Shown piece by piece: positions 46,000 to 58,617 of a DNA stretch of 64,000 bases (within the stretch, counting starts at the first letter, position 1; every line of letters starts with the position of its first letter). Source of the DNA: Stratiolaelaps scimitus (taxonomy: Eukaryota; Arthropoda; Arachnida; Mesostigmata; Laelapidae); the NCBI GenBank assembly GCA_019614645.1, contig JABWDB010000014.1, positions 2,046,001-2,110,000 of the forward strand. The letters are read 5' to 3'. The notes under the pieces were generated by a model. It was given only the letters and a program-made list of their open reading frames with translations. It made no database searches and was not told the DNA's origin. Both the position numbers and the translations under genes were made by a program.

Positions 46000-48900
46000 C
46001 GTAATGTGTCTTTTAAATCAGGTTGTCGACCTATCGAAGGGCACAAAATTCAGAGATGAGATTTTAGGTCTGATCTGATGAAATTTTCTAGCCGGAGTGG
46101 CTCAGCCCCGAGTGGAGAAGGGATACAGGAGATGTATTCCTTCCCGAACAGGCGAGTAATTACCCGGTCAGACTGGTCGGGCTCCCTTCTCGTAATTACA
46201 AATCACCAGCACAGACCATACGGGCTGGCAGTGAATCAAGAGGTATCTCTTCCGGTAGTCGCGTTACTCATTGACATATTCAAGGAAAATATGTCCTGGC
46301 CCGACCCCGTGGCACTCCGGCCAGAGACAGCAAGCTCCGCTGTTCGAACCGTACGATTGGGGTCAATATTCCGTCGAAAGGCTGCATTTCAGACACCTCT
46401 CTCTCTCTCTCTAGATCAATCTTACTATATTCCTTTATAACCCCCCGCCACACCTGCCCCCGGAAATTTTCTTTTGCATAATTACCGCCTCTCTCTTAGA
46501 GGAGCCTATTAAGTTATCTTTTTTTTCTGATAGGCTCGCTTCGTTACAGTTGAGCGGAGCGAATAATGGACTAGGTACACGATTAGTCATCCGGGGTGGA
46601 AAGCTTCCAAATGGTGCGGCCCCAGCCATTGAAGCTGGTTCGATTCGTGACGTATTATTGGCTTCCCACTTCGAAAGGCATACACCATAGCGTAGAGACG
46701 ACTGCAGCCGAAACTCTGCCTGGGCGATACAACGACTCCTCATTCATTATATTATTGCTTTCTTCAGTGTCTCTATCACCGCTATCAAGTTAATCGTCCA
46801 TTGACCAATATCTGTATGATGATGGCTCCTAGAGCAGCCCTGAGAAGGACTCGATTTTTCGTTGACTTCTACTACGAGGATTTTCGCCGTTCGACGAGGG
46901 AACCACAGGAGTGGTTCACGACAAAGAAAGGCGAACAGAATATGACGTCAACGCGGCAAATCTGTGTTAGAAAATAAATAACACTGGTAAATAAATCAAA
47001 TGTGAATTCACAATAATGAATTAAGACATATAATTGTTCCTCGTTCAGATAGTCAATGTCATGAACACTATCCAGCCAATTGTACCCGTCGGCAGCAATT
47101 ACTCACACTTGAGGAAGGCGGACATATAACACATAGCTATAAAACGCATGTAATTTTCAAAATGATCTCTTGCCGTGAATGACTGCTCAAAGACATAACC
47201 ATTACTAATACCACACTTATTATCATGATTATTATGATTATTACTGTTATTATTACTATTAGAAGGATCGCGTAGTTGTGATCTTCGTATTTCTTCCATT
47301 TGAGGAAATACTTCGTACGACTGTGTCCACAATTCTCTCCATAATAATAATAAAAATAGAACTGAACAAATACAAGATCATACATGTGGCAACGCGAGGC
47401 GGTCGAAGTGCATCTCCCATAGGCAAACACCCTGCTCCTTGGACTACACAACGTTCGCTGCGGTCGCCGTTGCTCTGACGAAAGAGCAAACAGTAGAGAG
47501 GTAAGAGCGACCGGGCTGAAGCTCCTGCCGACCCGCCTCAGGCCGTTGGCGCTGATTGTGAGCTTCGTCGACGACGACAGTTATGGTGCTGCTTTCTGCC
47601 GCATCCGACCGCAAGCTGCGACCAGGATGTGCCCCGATGGATATTCCTACGCCAACCCGCACTTATAACAACGATCCGCTGGACAACGACGCCGACTGAC
47701 GGACTGACTGACTACAGATTCGTATCATATCCGCGGCCGGCGAACGTTCGCGGGCAGCGATCACGTTGAACGTGTTTACCACGGTGTACACGACGGTGTA
47801 CGCTATTAGAAAATGACACACACACTTCTGTCGACTTTCGTTACATCGAGCAGTCATAGCGTGATGGTAACACTAATACTAATGATAGAACACACGCTGC
47901 ACTGCCATCAGCGAAGACGCTAAGAGGATTAGTATTATTAGTAAAGATAGATATACATGGATACAGGCAGACAGAGAGCAGCCACCCAGCCAATCAAACC
48001 ACCGGCAACAGTCGGCAGCAGTCGACTGAGTAAAGGACACAAAGACAAAAGCGGTAGTTCCCCTGCTGCTCATGCGACTAAAATTACAGAACGATAGGAA
48101 ATGTGACAGAGAGAGAGAGAGAGTGATTAAGATTAGCGGTGCATGTTGTCACCATTGCCAAACAGTTGAATTGACTGAATAACTAACTACCATCTGCTAG
48201 CAAGAGCACGTGACATCAATGCTTGGATGCCGGGTATGACTCTCTCACGTACGAGACTCTCTCACATCGTATCCTGACGATTGACAAACGGACGGAGGGA
48301 CGGACGGCCCCCGTTGTATCTTCGAGTGTGGGTAGCACTTGTAGGAGAAGTTGTATATCGTGCAATACGAGTCACCACTGAAGACGCTGAAGAGTGAAAT
48401 TTCCCCAGACGCATCGTACTGGAGCTGGTGAAATATACATTTACACGAGAGGCACGTACGAGGAATCTGAGGGTCCTGTAAATATCAGCCAGTTCCTCCA
48501 TTGTCTCGTCATTCTGCTATAACCGTTGTTATTTTTCTGTTTTTGCTCGTTGTTAGTTATTGAGAATTATCCCTCCGACGAAATTTCGAATAAAGAGTCT
48601 TGATTGATAAAACGAATGAGTACGCCAGCGGAACGTTATCTGTTCACAGACGTCGACGACATGACGGATCGTTGATTCATCACCGGCAGCAGCATGACCC
48701 TGACGGAGAAACTAACCCCAGGCTCAGAACAGACTCGACTAAGGTGTAACCTGTTATAAAAATAGAAACAACGTCCCTAACAAACCGCAGCGCAATTGGC
48801 TATTGCTTATATTGCTTAGCTTGTGGCAGCTTTGTTTCGTTCATAAATTCACCTATTTTATTATTGCTAGGTGATTCTATGATCTTTTTGCCCACCAAAC

Positions 48901-49480
48901 GCTGGGAGACAAGCGACGGTATCGAGAGGTCGCATTGCGCCTGTTCTCTTTAGTCATTCTGAACACGGGCACACGATCGAATTGAACACATATGGAATAA
49001 AAGCTGTTCCGCATGATAAATCAAACATAACGGGCAGGTAGAATCGCGCGGCGTCGTATCTCGTCATGCGCTTATATGGCCACTGCTGTCGCTGGCGACA
49101 GAGACTGTATCGAAGTTCTTCGTTTGTAGCATAAATTTTATGTTGGAACAATGTCCGCCTACTCGACATCCACCGCCTTCTCAAGGGGTACAGGATCACT
49201 ACTCGGTGAAAACAACGGCAGGAGCGACTGACGTAGTCGACGACGAGTCGAGTGGCCGCGGCTTATGGCGACCTGTGACTTCCGCCGTTGTCTCGAGCGT
49301 GGTCCATCTCACTTCTTCTTGAGTCCTCTGAAACACCATGGGCTAATACAGTATGAAAGTAAGAGCGAGAACTGTATCGCCGCTGTTTAGGCTAAAAAGC
49401 GACTCGAACTGCCTCGGCTTAGCGAGGATGCAGGGCGTCGCGTCGCTTGGCTCCCTGAGGAGAGGGCGCGAAAGATTGAG
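46000..49480. other. Non-coding stretch
   Basis: No gene recognised. It contains ATT-rich runs (47210-47260), a CpG-richer patch (47450-47780) and a short GA run (48110-48122). Confidence 0.5.
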
Positions 49481-49527
49481 AGATATATATATATATACAT
49501 ATATATACATATGCGTGTGTCTGTATA

Positions 49528-49559
<32 letters not shown>
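49481..49559. repeat. Compound (TA)n microsatellite
   Basis: Two TA runs (about 49481-49511 and 49531-49559) separated by a TG-containing spacer. Confidence 0.95.
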
Positions 49560-49563
<4 letters not shown>

Positions 49564-50522
49564 TTGTTGTGTGATTGTGGACGGCATGCGGCCGTCCCTC
49601 AATCGAAAATACTTGCCGGACCGTTCCAAGCTAAAGTCTACGAGATATAACTACAACAGGATGACAAAGGAGAGGAACCATTTTTGGCAATTCTTTGGGT
49701 CTGTCGTGTCATCAGCAGCCTACAGTTGCTCTAATTTTTGTTCCCGATTTTCCAATTGTTCAGGTACAGTTTGACTCTCCTATGATTTAACGAGGACGTA
49801 ATCGTTATGCACTATACTGCAGTTTCGTCAATAGTTCCAAGTATCGCATCATTATCTCCACTTTTGCAATTCGCTGCCCAATATAGACCGATTATTTATA
49901 AATGAATAATCATAAAGCCTTCGACAAATAGCCTATCAGTTCTGCTCTATCCGCGACCGCGTAGTCGGAGCCATACCTTCTAGGATTAACTTGCGATTCT
50001 GCCGGATTGAGTTGACCCCATGTTCACGTGCTTTTTGCAATCAATTGTAGCGTTACAGCCTGGAGCATCAACATTCGCCAAGATGAGCTCCTCATTACCA
50101 AGATCCCCTTAAAAGACACCCGACGTTTCGATAACTTTAATTGTATATAATACACTATGTTCTTTAGGGAAGTTTGTTCAATTTTTTGTGATTAGTTTTG
50201 TTCACCTTCTCCACTATTCTGCACTTTACTCGCCTATCTAGTATGTCACAAAGCTGGTGCACCGATTTGCAAATAGCGCGCGTTTTAATAAAATTTCAGT
50301 CGAATTGAATCAAATGACTATAGCAAAGAGGTCCCAATCTATAATATAAGATAGGTTTGCTTAAAAACAGTGACCACGTCGAAAATATGGTGCAAATGAG
50401 TATTAGGCCTGAGTGCCCCGAGCCGCAAAGTGCTCATGTTGGTGCGCTTCGTTACCTTACAGTGCCAGGCAGCACCGGCTAAGCAAAACTACTTGGTCCC
50501 GGCACTAAAGGATACACGGACT

Positions 50523-50575
50523 AAGTGATTCTACCGTAGACGTTCAATGTTGGCTGAGGAACGAAAGGATGATCA
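50523..50575 (+). mobile_element. Partial short 3'-hairpin retroposon copy
   Basis: The stretch ctaccgtagacgttcaatgt then tggctgaggaacgaaa (50531-50566) matches the gtaccgtggacg / ttaaatgttggctgag core of the family in plus orientation. The second half of the hairpin is eroded. AAAGGAT occurs on both sides (about 50507 and 50564) and may be the remains of a duplication. Confidence 0.4.
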
Positions 50576-53500
50576 GAGGTATACGCGCACAGGGGCTCCA
50601 GGAGGCGAAGATATCATTGCGTAAATATCAAAGCTAAATGTATTCCTTAGAGCTCCGATTGTGTGGAGCTCACTCCTGTTGTCTTGCGTCATGTCGTCAC
50701 ATGTGACGATGTGATGGGATGCTGTTCCTGACTTAAAAGACGGCCTGTTAATTAAGGGACGATCAAAAGCGGCTGACTGTATCCGAGGTGATAAATTCTT
50801 AAGAATCAGTGGTCACAAACCGAATAACGAGAATAAACTCTACGGTAACTTTATTATGTGGCATTGTTCGAAATAGCGCTGTTTTCCTCATTTAGGTCGT
50901 CCTGTTGAAATCAGCCTCCATATATATATATATGTATATATTAGGGAGGGCGACATAAGGATTTCCCCTAAACGAGCACTGCCTACTCTAGGCTTGGCTA
51001 GCTTGCGACCTTGGCCGATGGTTCGCTTCAAGTACGGCTGCTACTCAAGTACATCTCTCGGGTCGCCAGATCCGTTCAGAGGCAGCAGATCGCCCCCGTC
51101 CCACCTCTTCGGCTTTCCGCACCGTCATCACGAGTTCTCGAGCGAATCGTCGACCCAGTTCGCTTAAAGCGAACTAGGTTAGGTCTCTCTCTACTATTGA
51201 CCGACAGTGAATCAGCTAAACAACTAGCCTAGCATACCTAGACAACTAACTAACAGCCATTGGACGATGAGACCAACCACGAACCAGCTGGCCGTGCTCG
51301 GCTCGACCGGGGGGCGCGTCAACCGATTGCACAAGGGCAGGCGGAACGGATCACCATCAATAGAGCGACGGCTTAGATCTCTCGCACTCTTTCTCACTCA
51401 CTCTCTCTCATGCGCACGCTCACTGATGGTACACTAAAAGCGGCAGCAGCAGCAGCGGCGTTAGTAGTCGCCACATAGGCCATCGAATGAACTAACGACG
51501 CCGCGATGAAAAACCTGAAGTTGAAACTCACCTCGTCAGAGGGTTCGCTTCGGACAGCGTACGAAGAACGCAACGAGCGAGCGAGCTTCCTATCGAACCA
51601 AACCGGTCATCGAGAGGGCGCTCCTGCGGATGCCTATATGTGTCTACATAGAATATATATATATCTATATATATATATAGAGAGTGAAGGGTAGCCAGTA
51701 TCAGAACGAAAGAAAAAAAAGGGGAAAGCGTCACACAAGTGCCAAATGAGAGAAGCTGGCCAATATATAGGCCTAGGGGTAGGGATAATAATGAACTCAC
51801 AGAATTTAGCGGCATTCCTCGTAGACACTTTGTCAGCCGGCCCTAAAACATAAATAAGGTCACACAGAACACAGCCCTAAATAGTCGATCGAAATAGTCC
51901 CGCGTAAATTCGACAGAAAGAGAGAAGGGGAGAGAGAGAGAGGGAGCTAGATAATAAGTGATGAGTAGTGCGTCATTTTGCCTTTTTTGTTTCTCTTTGC
52001 TGACATCAAAGGGCGACCATATAATGCGAAGACTGCCAGCTGACCATATCGCAACAATCGCTTTACGAGCGCCACCTCGCGTCGATGTAGGAACCTAGTA
52101 ACGGTCTGTTGAATGTTCGGCATTGAGCCAGATGAAGAGAGGATCTTCTCAGGCTGTATTGATCCAGCCAGCCAGCCAGCCAGACCTAATTCGACAAGGG
52201 ACTTGAAGAAAATAGAGGGTCTTGTCGAATACCCTGCCGTTGTTGGCTAGCGACGAGACATCTCTTTTAAAGAAGAAGAATCGGGAATTGACGACGCCCA
52301 AGACAGCCTAGTGGCCTGAACAATTTGTAAAAGCAGCTCGATAGTGAAATGTCTTCTATGAACACTTGCACGAAAACGACGATGATCATGGTCAACATCA
52401 GATATAATGTTTTAACTGTTCAATGCGAATGCATCGCCTTTTTGGCATACGGCCGAGCGAAGTGACGATCGTAAACAAAATTCTAGCAGTAACAATAACA
52501 ATACCACTGGCACTACGATAACGAAAATAGTGTGAACGTCCACAAAGTGCTTCTGGTCATAATATTATATTGTAACAACAACAACAATAATAATAATAAT
52601 ACACGTCACATCGCTGAAACTCGTTTGGTTTCTGATCCTTACGTACGGTTGTGATGATGATAGCTTTTTCTCGAGTGATTGCAATTATACTACTAGCGCT
52701 GCATTTCGGTGTTTTTGACAAACGGTTTTGATAGTCATCGATCATCTCGGCCACTCATTGACGTCCATATCACAGCGGAGAACATTTTAATGGCTTTCTC
52801 GAAATTGTAATAGTGACGAAATTGTATACTGACTATTCCATCCAGGCTATTTATGGGCCCCCTTTGCTGATTTTATATTCTGTCTGTTTCGCGTAGACTG
52901 GGCCAGTCCTCGATCCTGCTCATGCTGCCCTCCGCTCTCTCGCTCGCTCGCTCTCTGTAAGTTGAGACGCTGCTTTTCGCTGTAAAACCACGATGTGAGA
53001 ATTCCACGTGACCTAATGACGCTGGTTCTGGTTCAAAGTTCGAAGTATCAATGTTGGCCAATAGTGGAATGAGCCGTTTCGTTCGCGTTTGCTTTGCCGT
53101 CAGGTGACGACATCTCACAACGAATGTTGGTAGTAAATAAAAGTGTAAGAGACAAGATTGATGATTAGTGCTACCGATGGAAGTGACAATGGATGGCATG
53201 AAGGGACGCGTGTGAAATCCACCTCGATCGCTGTGAGATCAATTGATCATTCGTACATAGCGGTATTAATTACTAATGGATGCGTCACATGAAAGGGGAG
53301 AAATTGTCCGTTTAAGCTGATTTCTAGAGATTTCTGTTAAATTACATTTAGAGTGAAGAGTGTTATGGCAAATGCGAGTCGTGTACGCTTCTACTCCTGT
53401 GTTATAGGCTTGAGAAGCTATTAAACTATGACGGTAACCCAATATAAAGATACAGGTCTAACTATACGGTGGTGTTTCGACGTCGTGACACTTTCCCATG

Positions 53501-54661
53501 TTTGTAGCAAACACCCTGTGGGCCTTCAATTAGGAACAGGCTGGTTAGTACCTGGTTAAGTCACCAACTACTCCTAGCGCACTTCTGTCGCTGGAGGCTC
53601 GTAATTTTTTTCATTGTATAATCATGTTCTAAATCAGACAATGCAGCGCACACTCGTGGTGGGAAATATACTGCGAAGCTCAAGCCGAAGCAAAAATAGC
53701 GAATCTATGAATGTTTGCCGGCAATTGCTCGAAATGACAGTTTCCGTAGACCGCGTCTTGGTCTATTTCTGCGATACAGACTTCTTCTTACCGCCGATTT
53801 GATTAACGTCCCGCAGCTGTCACTGTGCGACCTTTAATAAAATCGCTTTTATTTTTTACACACAGCTATTTCAAATGTCGGTGCCGTATTCACCCATGAC
53901 AATCGTTGAGATTCGAGAACTTAACCTTTACTCCATAGACTGACTAAATTTGATCGACCGACCGTGCTGATAGCGCGGGCTATCATTTTCATTTGCTTAA
54001 TGAAAAATGAAAAACCAGATCTCGTACACAGTGGAGAACTAACCACGATCCCTGGTGTTTTTGCCCGGTAATGGTTGCGGTTATAAAATCGCAGCTATTA
54101 GATTAATCTTAATTATAAGGCGTTTTAAGCATATAGCGGCCTGTGTAAGCAAACGAGCGTATTTTAAAGGAAGTTACCTTTAAGGCTTTAGACGTTCTAT
54201 ATTGCTTCGAAAATGAAAATCATAATAATAATAATAATAATAAAAGACATAATCATGCTCGCTTGAGTCGTAACAGTTAGCCAAACAGAGACAAATAATG
54301 TCTATTTTTAAACAGCTCGACGCGCGGCTCGGAAGCAGCTTTGCTAAGTGCATCCAATCCCGTTCCCATAGTCATAACATGTGGACGTTCTAGCCAGCCA
54401 TCGCTATGCTGTGGTTCGGTGACGAGGAGTCACCCAAATCGAGGGAGGGCGCCGTTAAAGGAGGCGAGACACCGTGGCCACCACTTTTTACCCAGCGCGC
54501 TCAGACTAAAGAAAGAAGAAAAGTAGAGAAAGAAAATTAAAATGTGACGAGGCATCTAAAATAAACTTGTTAAACGCCTAAGAACGACAACAGCGACAAT
54601 AGCAACGGCAGGGATGACGACGAAAACCTATGGCTTACCAACCAACGACTATAACGCATCC

Positions 54662-54663
<2 letters not shown>
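50576..54663. other. Non-coding stretch with simple repeats
   Basis: It contains TA runs near 50923-50940 and 51653-51678, CAG units near 51441-51456, a (CCAG)n run at about 52167-52183, AAC/AAT runs at 52572-52601 and an AAT run at 54222-54243. A 19-bp hairpin, agttcgcttaaagcgaact, lies at about 51149-51168. No gene recognised. Confidence 0.5.
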
Positions 54664-54707
<44 letters not shown>

Positions 54708-54710
54708 GTA
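54664..54710. repeat. (TA)n microsatellite
   Basis: About 47 bases of TA repeat with two TG interruptions. Confidence 0.95.
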
Positions 54711-56196
54711 TTAGTCTATTTTCCTTACTCCTCCGCAAAAAAGCTTAGTGTTGCTGTAAAACAAGAGGTACGCAAAACGAAAAAAAAACAACCCGATTCT
54801 TAACTACAAGAATGCTGTCATCAAACACGAGAATAAAGCGGCGGGTGTGCGGTTGCTGTCCGAAGGGACGCTTGTAAAGTGGGCGACCATAGCACTTGAG
54901 GAGTCTATTATTGAATTTATTGTCAATTTTTGTAGCGTGTATATATTGTGTGTGTGTGTGTAAGTGAGTTTCAAGAGAGCAATCTAGGTGGTATAAGGCA
55001 TTCATAAATGTTCTGGCTAAGCGCAATGCTATTGCCATTTTCTTATGCCAGCGATGGCGCTTACTCCAAAATAGGAAGCGAAGCGACCTGATAGAGGCCT
55101 GTTAGCGTCGCTGCGAGCAATACCCTATAAGCAATGCCTCAAGCTTGCCAGATGGTGGCGGTGTACAGGGCTCAGAACAATGTGGAACATGTAATTTTCC
55201 AAAGTTTTAATAGGGCATCCGGCCTACAGTTTTCGACCTAACGGCAGATTCGATGTATGTATGTCAGTTCTGAAATCTTCGATTTCTATGAATGGAGTCA
55301 CAAACGAGGCTGTTTTTAGTCAGCACTGCACTATGAACGGACTGGTGTACAATATAACTATGTATTGCCACATATCGAGTGGCACTATCGACAATGGTAG
55401 TAATCATTCACTTGTAGATTATCGGGGAATTTTTGCCATTTTTCCTTACAAAGCGTAGTCTCATCAGTACCGCACGTCGCAATTCGACTGAGACAGAAGG
55501 TCATACGGATCTTTTTTTTATCATAATCGTGTACTACTCCTCGTAATGGTCGGCTACTTCTCGACGGCAAACGGCCCGGATCATCATAGTTCTTGTGAAA
55601 TACCTGGTGCGTGGCTACTCTCGTAGACAGATATATGCCACCGTCTCCAGAGCCTCCACTATTACTGTACACGGCCACATCTCGTAAGCACTAGCTATTA
55701 CCAGAACCCAACAGGTCCATCTATTTAGAAGGAAAAGTTCATCTCTCTCTATTTTTCTTTGGTCCAAAGGCAGGCTCAGCAGACGCCAGCGTGTCCTAAG
55801 CAACATGAGCTACCCGCCTCGAGCAATGCTGCCACAAATTATTACTATATTTTTATTACGATAATAATTATTTTATAATTATAGCACTATATCCCGTTTT
55901 TCCTGTTTCCTTGCTTACTAAAAGAAGAATGGATTTTATTGCTATTTTTGTTAATGCTTTCACTACAAAGCGACGCCAATACATAAAACGGCCACCCCCA
56001 CCGTTTACCATTGTGGTACTGTGGGACTGACTCCTACCGGATGTCCTGGTAGACCTAACCACACAACTTTCTACTCTCTTTGAGGTTCACTTGCTATTGG
56101 GACAAGCTTTTCGTTCATTGGTTCTAGAAGCTATCGTAGTTATACGTTGTTATCCTAATATAGCACCGCATCCTGTATTCTGTGTTAAAATATGGA

Positions 56197-56199
<3 letters not shown>
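54711..56199. other. Non-coding stretch
   Basis: No gene, RNA or clear repeat beyond a short (GT)n near 54948-54960. Confidence 0.5.

Positions 56200-56234
<35 letters not shown>
56200..56234. repeat. (TA)n microsatellite
   Basis: About 35 bases of TA repeat. Confidence 0.95.
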
Positions 56235-56237
<3 letters not shown>

Positions 56238-56433
56238 TTTTGATCACGAGACAAGCCGAATACATAGGCCTTGCCTTCAACGTCAGCCTATTGAGCTGGA
56301 ATAAACGTTTGTGGAATTGATTGGTAAATACTAGATTTTGCCACCGGCAACTGTAATTCATCAAATTGTCACTAACATCAAAATGTTCATTAGTAAATAC
56401 GCTCTATTTATTAGGTAAGGCCTCCTTTGCGGA

Positions 56434-56489
56434 TCGGACTTCAGATGTTCTAAGGGACTTCAGATATCTAATATCGGACTTCAGATATA
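56434..56489. repeat. Minor tandem repeat, ggacttcagat x3
   Basis: Three copies of ggacttcagat spaced by about 19-20 bases, two of them as tcggacttcagat. A small local duplication without a known role. Confidence 0.7.
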
Positions 56490-56675
56490 CTCAGAGAGTC
56501 GGGAGTAATCCAGGCAACTAAATTTCCATTGACTCGAAGGTGCGGTCGTGGCGTTATCCGGTTTGAACGAAGAGAAAAACCATCTCCAAAATAGAAGCAC
56601 AAACAACGCGGTGACTTTATAAAAATAACCTACACAATCTGCTTTCTAACAGTATATATATATGTCATACAATCT

Positions 56676-56677
<2 letters not shown>

Positions 56678-56707
<30 letters not shown>
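56678..56707. repeat. (TA)n microsatellite flanked by atacaatctca
   Basis: A TA run of about 30 bases with atacaatctca just before it and again just after it, suggesting local duplication around the run. Confidence 0.85.
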
Positions 56708-56711
<4 letters not shown>

Positions 56712-57878
56712 CAATCTCAGTAGCGTTAATGCCATTGTATAGTTTTCTGATTACCTTGTGGGGCTCTGGCCCATCTGGTCGGACGGGCAGATAGACGGAA
56801 CCGCGAACTGCAAACGAACTCATCAAAACTTTTCCATTGGCTTCTGTTGACCCGTCATAGCCAGCTTTCTACCCCCCAGCTGCTAGACTTCTTGTTCTCT
56901 CGGCTTCATGGCATCCCCCCTGGCTAATTTCGATCGAGTCTGTGTGATTTGAGTGTGCTTTCTCCTTTGTATCTTTGCGATATTACCACGCTATTTAATC
57001 ATAGAGTCTCTGTTCGCTGTTCATCGACGCGCAGAAAGCTCGCCCCCTCCCCGGTTCCGCCGCCGCCGCTGCAGATCTCTGACCTCTCCCATGTTCGCTA
57101 CAATTCCCCCACTACACTTTCTGCCGAGCAATGCCCAGTTCGGTATGAGAGTGGCGTCTGTTCTGTGCCTTTGCCCTTTGGTACAACCAGACGCACGAAG
57201 CCTCTTTATCCGCTGCCCAGTCAGGCTACTGCCGGTAACGGGAATCCCCCGACGGGTCAGCTCTTTGGTGGGAAGCGTCGGAAGCATGCAGCGGATTGCT
57301 TGGCGGAGGTCCGACGCCTAGCACAATACAGCAGCAGCACCAGTGGCAGAGGCAACCCCGTAATTTCACAATTTCCTTCTGGTGATAACCCCAGGATCTT
57401 CATTCCCCAGCCCCAGTCTGATCTCGCCATCCCGCACCTCAGCACCTCTCCCATCTCCCCCCAACCTCCGCTTGCTCCTACTGCGGTAGCTGCCTTGTCC
57501 TTATTGTTTTTCATCGTCCTGTCCTCATCCTGCCACGGCGGTCGTGCACTTCCGCCACAATCCTATTTGATGTCATTCGGCTGCTCATTCGATGAGCCCA
57601 CACAGTAGTCATCATCATCATTGACTGTTTGCTTCGATTCGCTGATTTAATCTCTGTTAGCTTCCGAGAGAGTGAGAGAGAGAGATAAGAGATCAAAGAA
57701 CGCCTAGCTCATCTCGTCTAGCCTAACACATACTACCGCCATTACTTAGGGCCAGCTCGGTTCTCGAGCCGTCTCTGCTGATATGAGTAGCCGCCTACCG
57801 ACGCGGAGTTGTGAGAAGTTCGACTGAGAGGGTGAGAGAGAAGCCCGAACGAAACACCGTTATGTCTGTATCGTTCAA
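56708..57878. other. Non-coding stretch with a long but unsupported open frame
   Basis: A 219-codon plus-strand frame (56949-57608) starts from TTG, is rich in Pro and Ser and overlaps open frames in two other phases. I see no domain, signal or splice support. The segment is C-rich and GC-richer than its flanks, so it may be another untranslated or regulatory island. Confidence 0.4.
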
Positions 57879-57975
57879 AATCGGCAAAAAAAAACGAAAC
57901 TTTTTCGGGCTAACTCTCAGCCAACATTTAAAGTCCACGGTACAGCTTTAGCATCGCTTCGTAACAATCGCCAAT
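57879..57975 (-). mobile_element. Short 3'-hairpin retroposon copy e
   Basis: On the minus strand: gaagcgatgctaaagc, gtaccgtggac, atgttggctgagagttagcc, then cgaaaaagtttcg and T9. The hairpin is GGCTGA-GAG-TTAGCC. Imperfect 10-bp repeats (aatcggcaaa at 57879-57888 and aatcgccaat at 57966-57975) may be a decayed target duplication. This is one of three copies within 740 bp. Confidence 0.55.
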
Positions 57976-58431
57976 ACCAGTATGAGTACTGTTTCGTTTG
58001 CATTTTTTCACCCATCCAGTGTTAATTCGAATCGCTCCGTGCACACTTTGTGACCTTTGTGTCATCCTGCTGGACACCATAGGGAGCCATAGCTCGATGC
58101 CATTGGATGGAGGTCCGTCCAGGCTTCTTCTTCCTCAGGAGACCTCATTTCGTTCACAATAGCGACAAGAATGAGAATTTTCTGATCGTGCATATGTCGA
58201 CCATCACATATCATTCATATCGTGAATATGTTTTTTTGAACAGTTCTGTGTGAGAGAACTTGTTAATGAACACGAATGTCACAATATGAGATTAATATAG
58301 AACCTGCATAACATTCAGACAGAGGCAAACGAGGTTTATGCCCAGCCACAGCCACCAAAGTCATCTAGATGTCCTCATCGGATCATCGACTCCTGGGAAC
58401 TGTAATGTTATTACTACAAGTACAAGTAAAT

Positions 58432-58496
58432 TTCCCAGGCTAACTCTCATCCAACATATAGCGTGCTGCTTTTACCAAGGTACAACTTTTTTTTGC
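58432..58496 (-). mobile_element. Short 3'-hairpin retroposon copy f, diverged
   Basis: On the minus strand: ttgtaccttggtaaaagc, then atgttggatgagagttagcc and tgggaaattt. The core differs from the others and one hairpin arm has a mismatch. No clear flanking duplication. Confidence 0.45.
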
Positions 58497-58497
58497 T

Positions 58498-58617
58498 ATA
58501 ATATGAATAGTAAATAAACTTTTCGGGCTAATGCACAGCGAACATTTAACGTCCACGGTACTGCCTTCGGCATTGCATCATAAGACGGACCCCTTTAAAT
58601 GAATAATATGAATAGTA
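58498..58617 (-). mobile_element. Short 3'-hairpin retroposon copy d with perfect 15-bp TSD
   Basis: A 90-bp body (58513-58602) lies between two perfect copies of ataatatgaatagta (58498-58512 and 58603-58617). On the minus strand it reads from atttaaaggggtccgtctta through gatgcaatgccgaaggcag and gtaccgtggacgttaaatgt to a weakened hairpin region and agcccgaaaagtttatt. It is the longest copy, extending about 20 bases further 5' than c. Confidence 0.7.

Noticed and set aside
46620..46645. ggttcgattc, resembling a tRNA B box
   Set aside because: No A box at the right distance and no cloverleaf arms could be paired.
56949..57608. 219-codon plus-strand open frame
   Set aside because: It has no ATG start, is Pro/Ser-rich, and overlaps long open frames in other phases. 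No motif or splice support.
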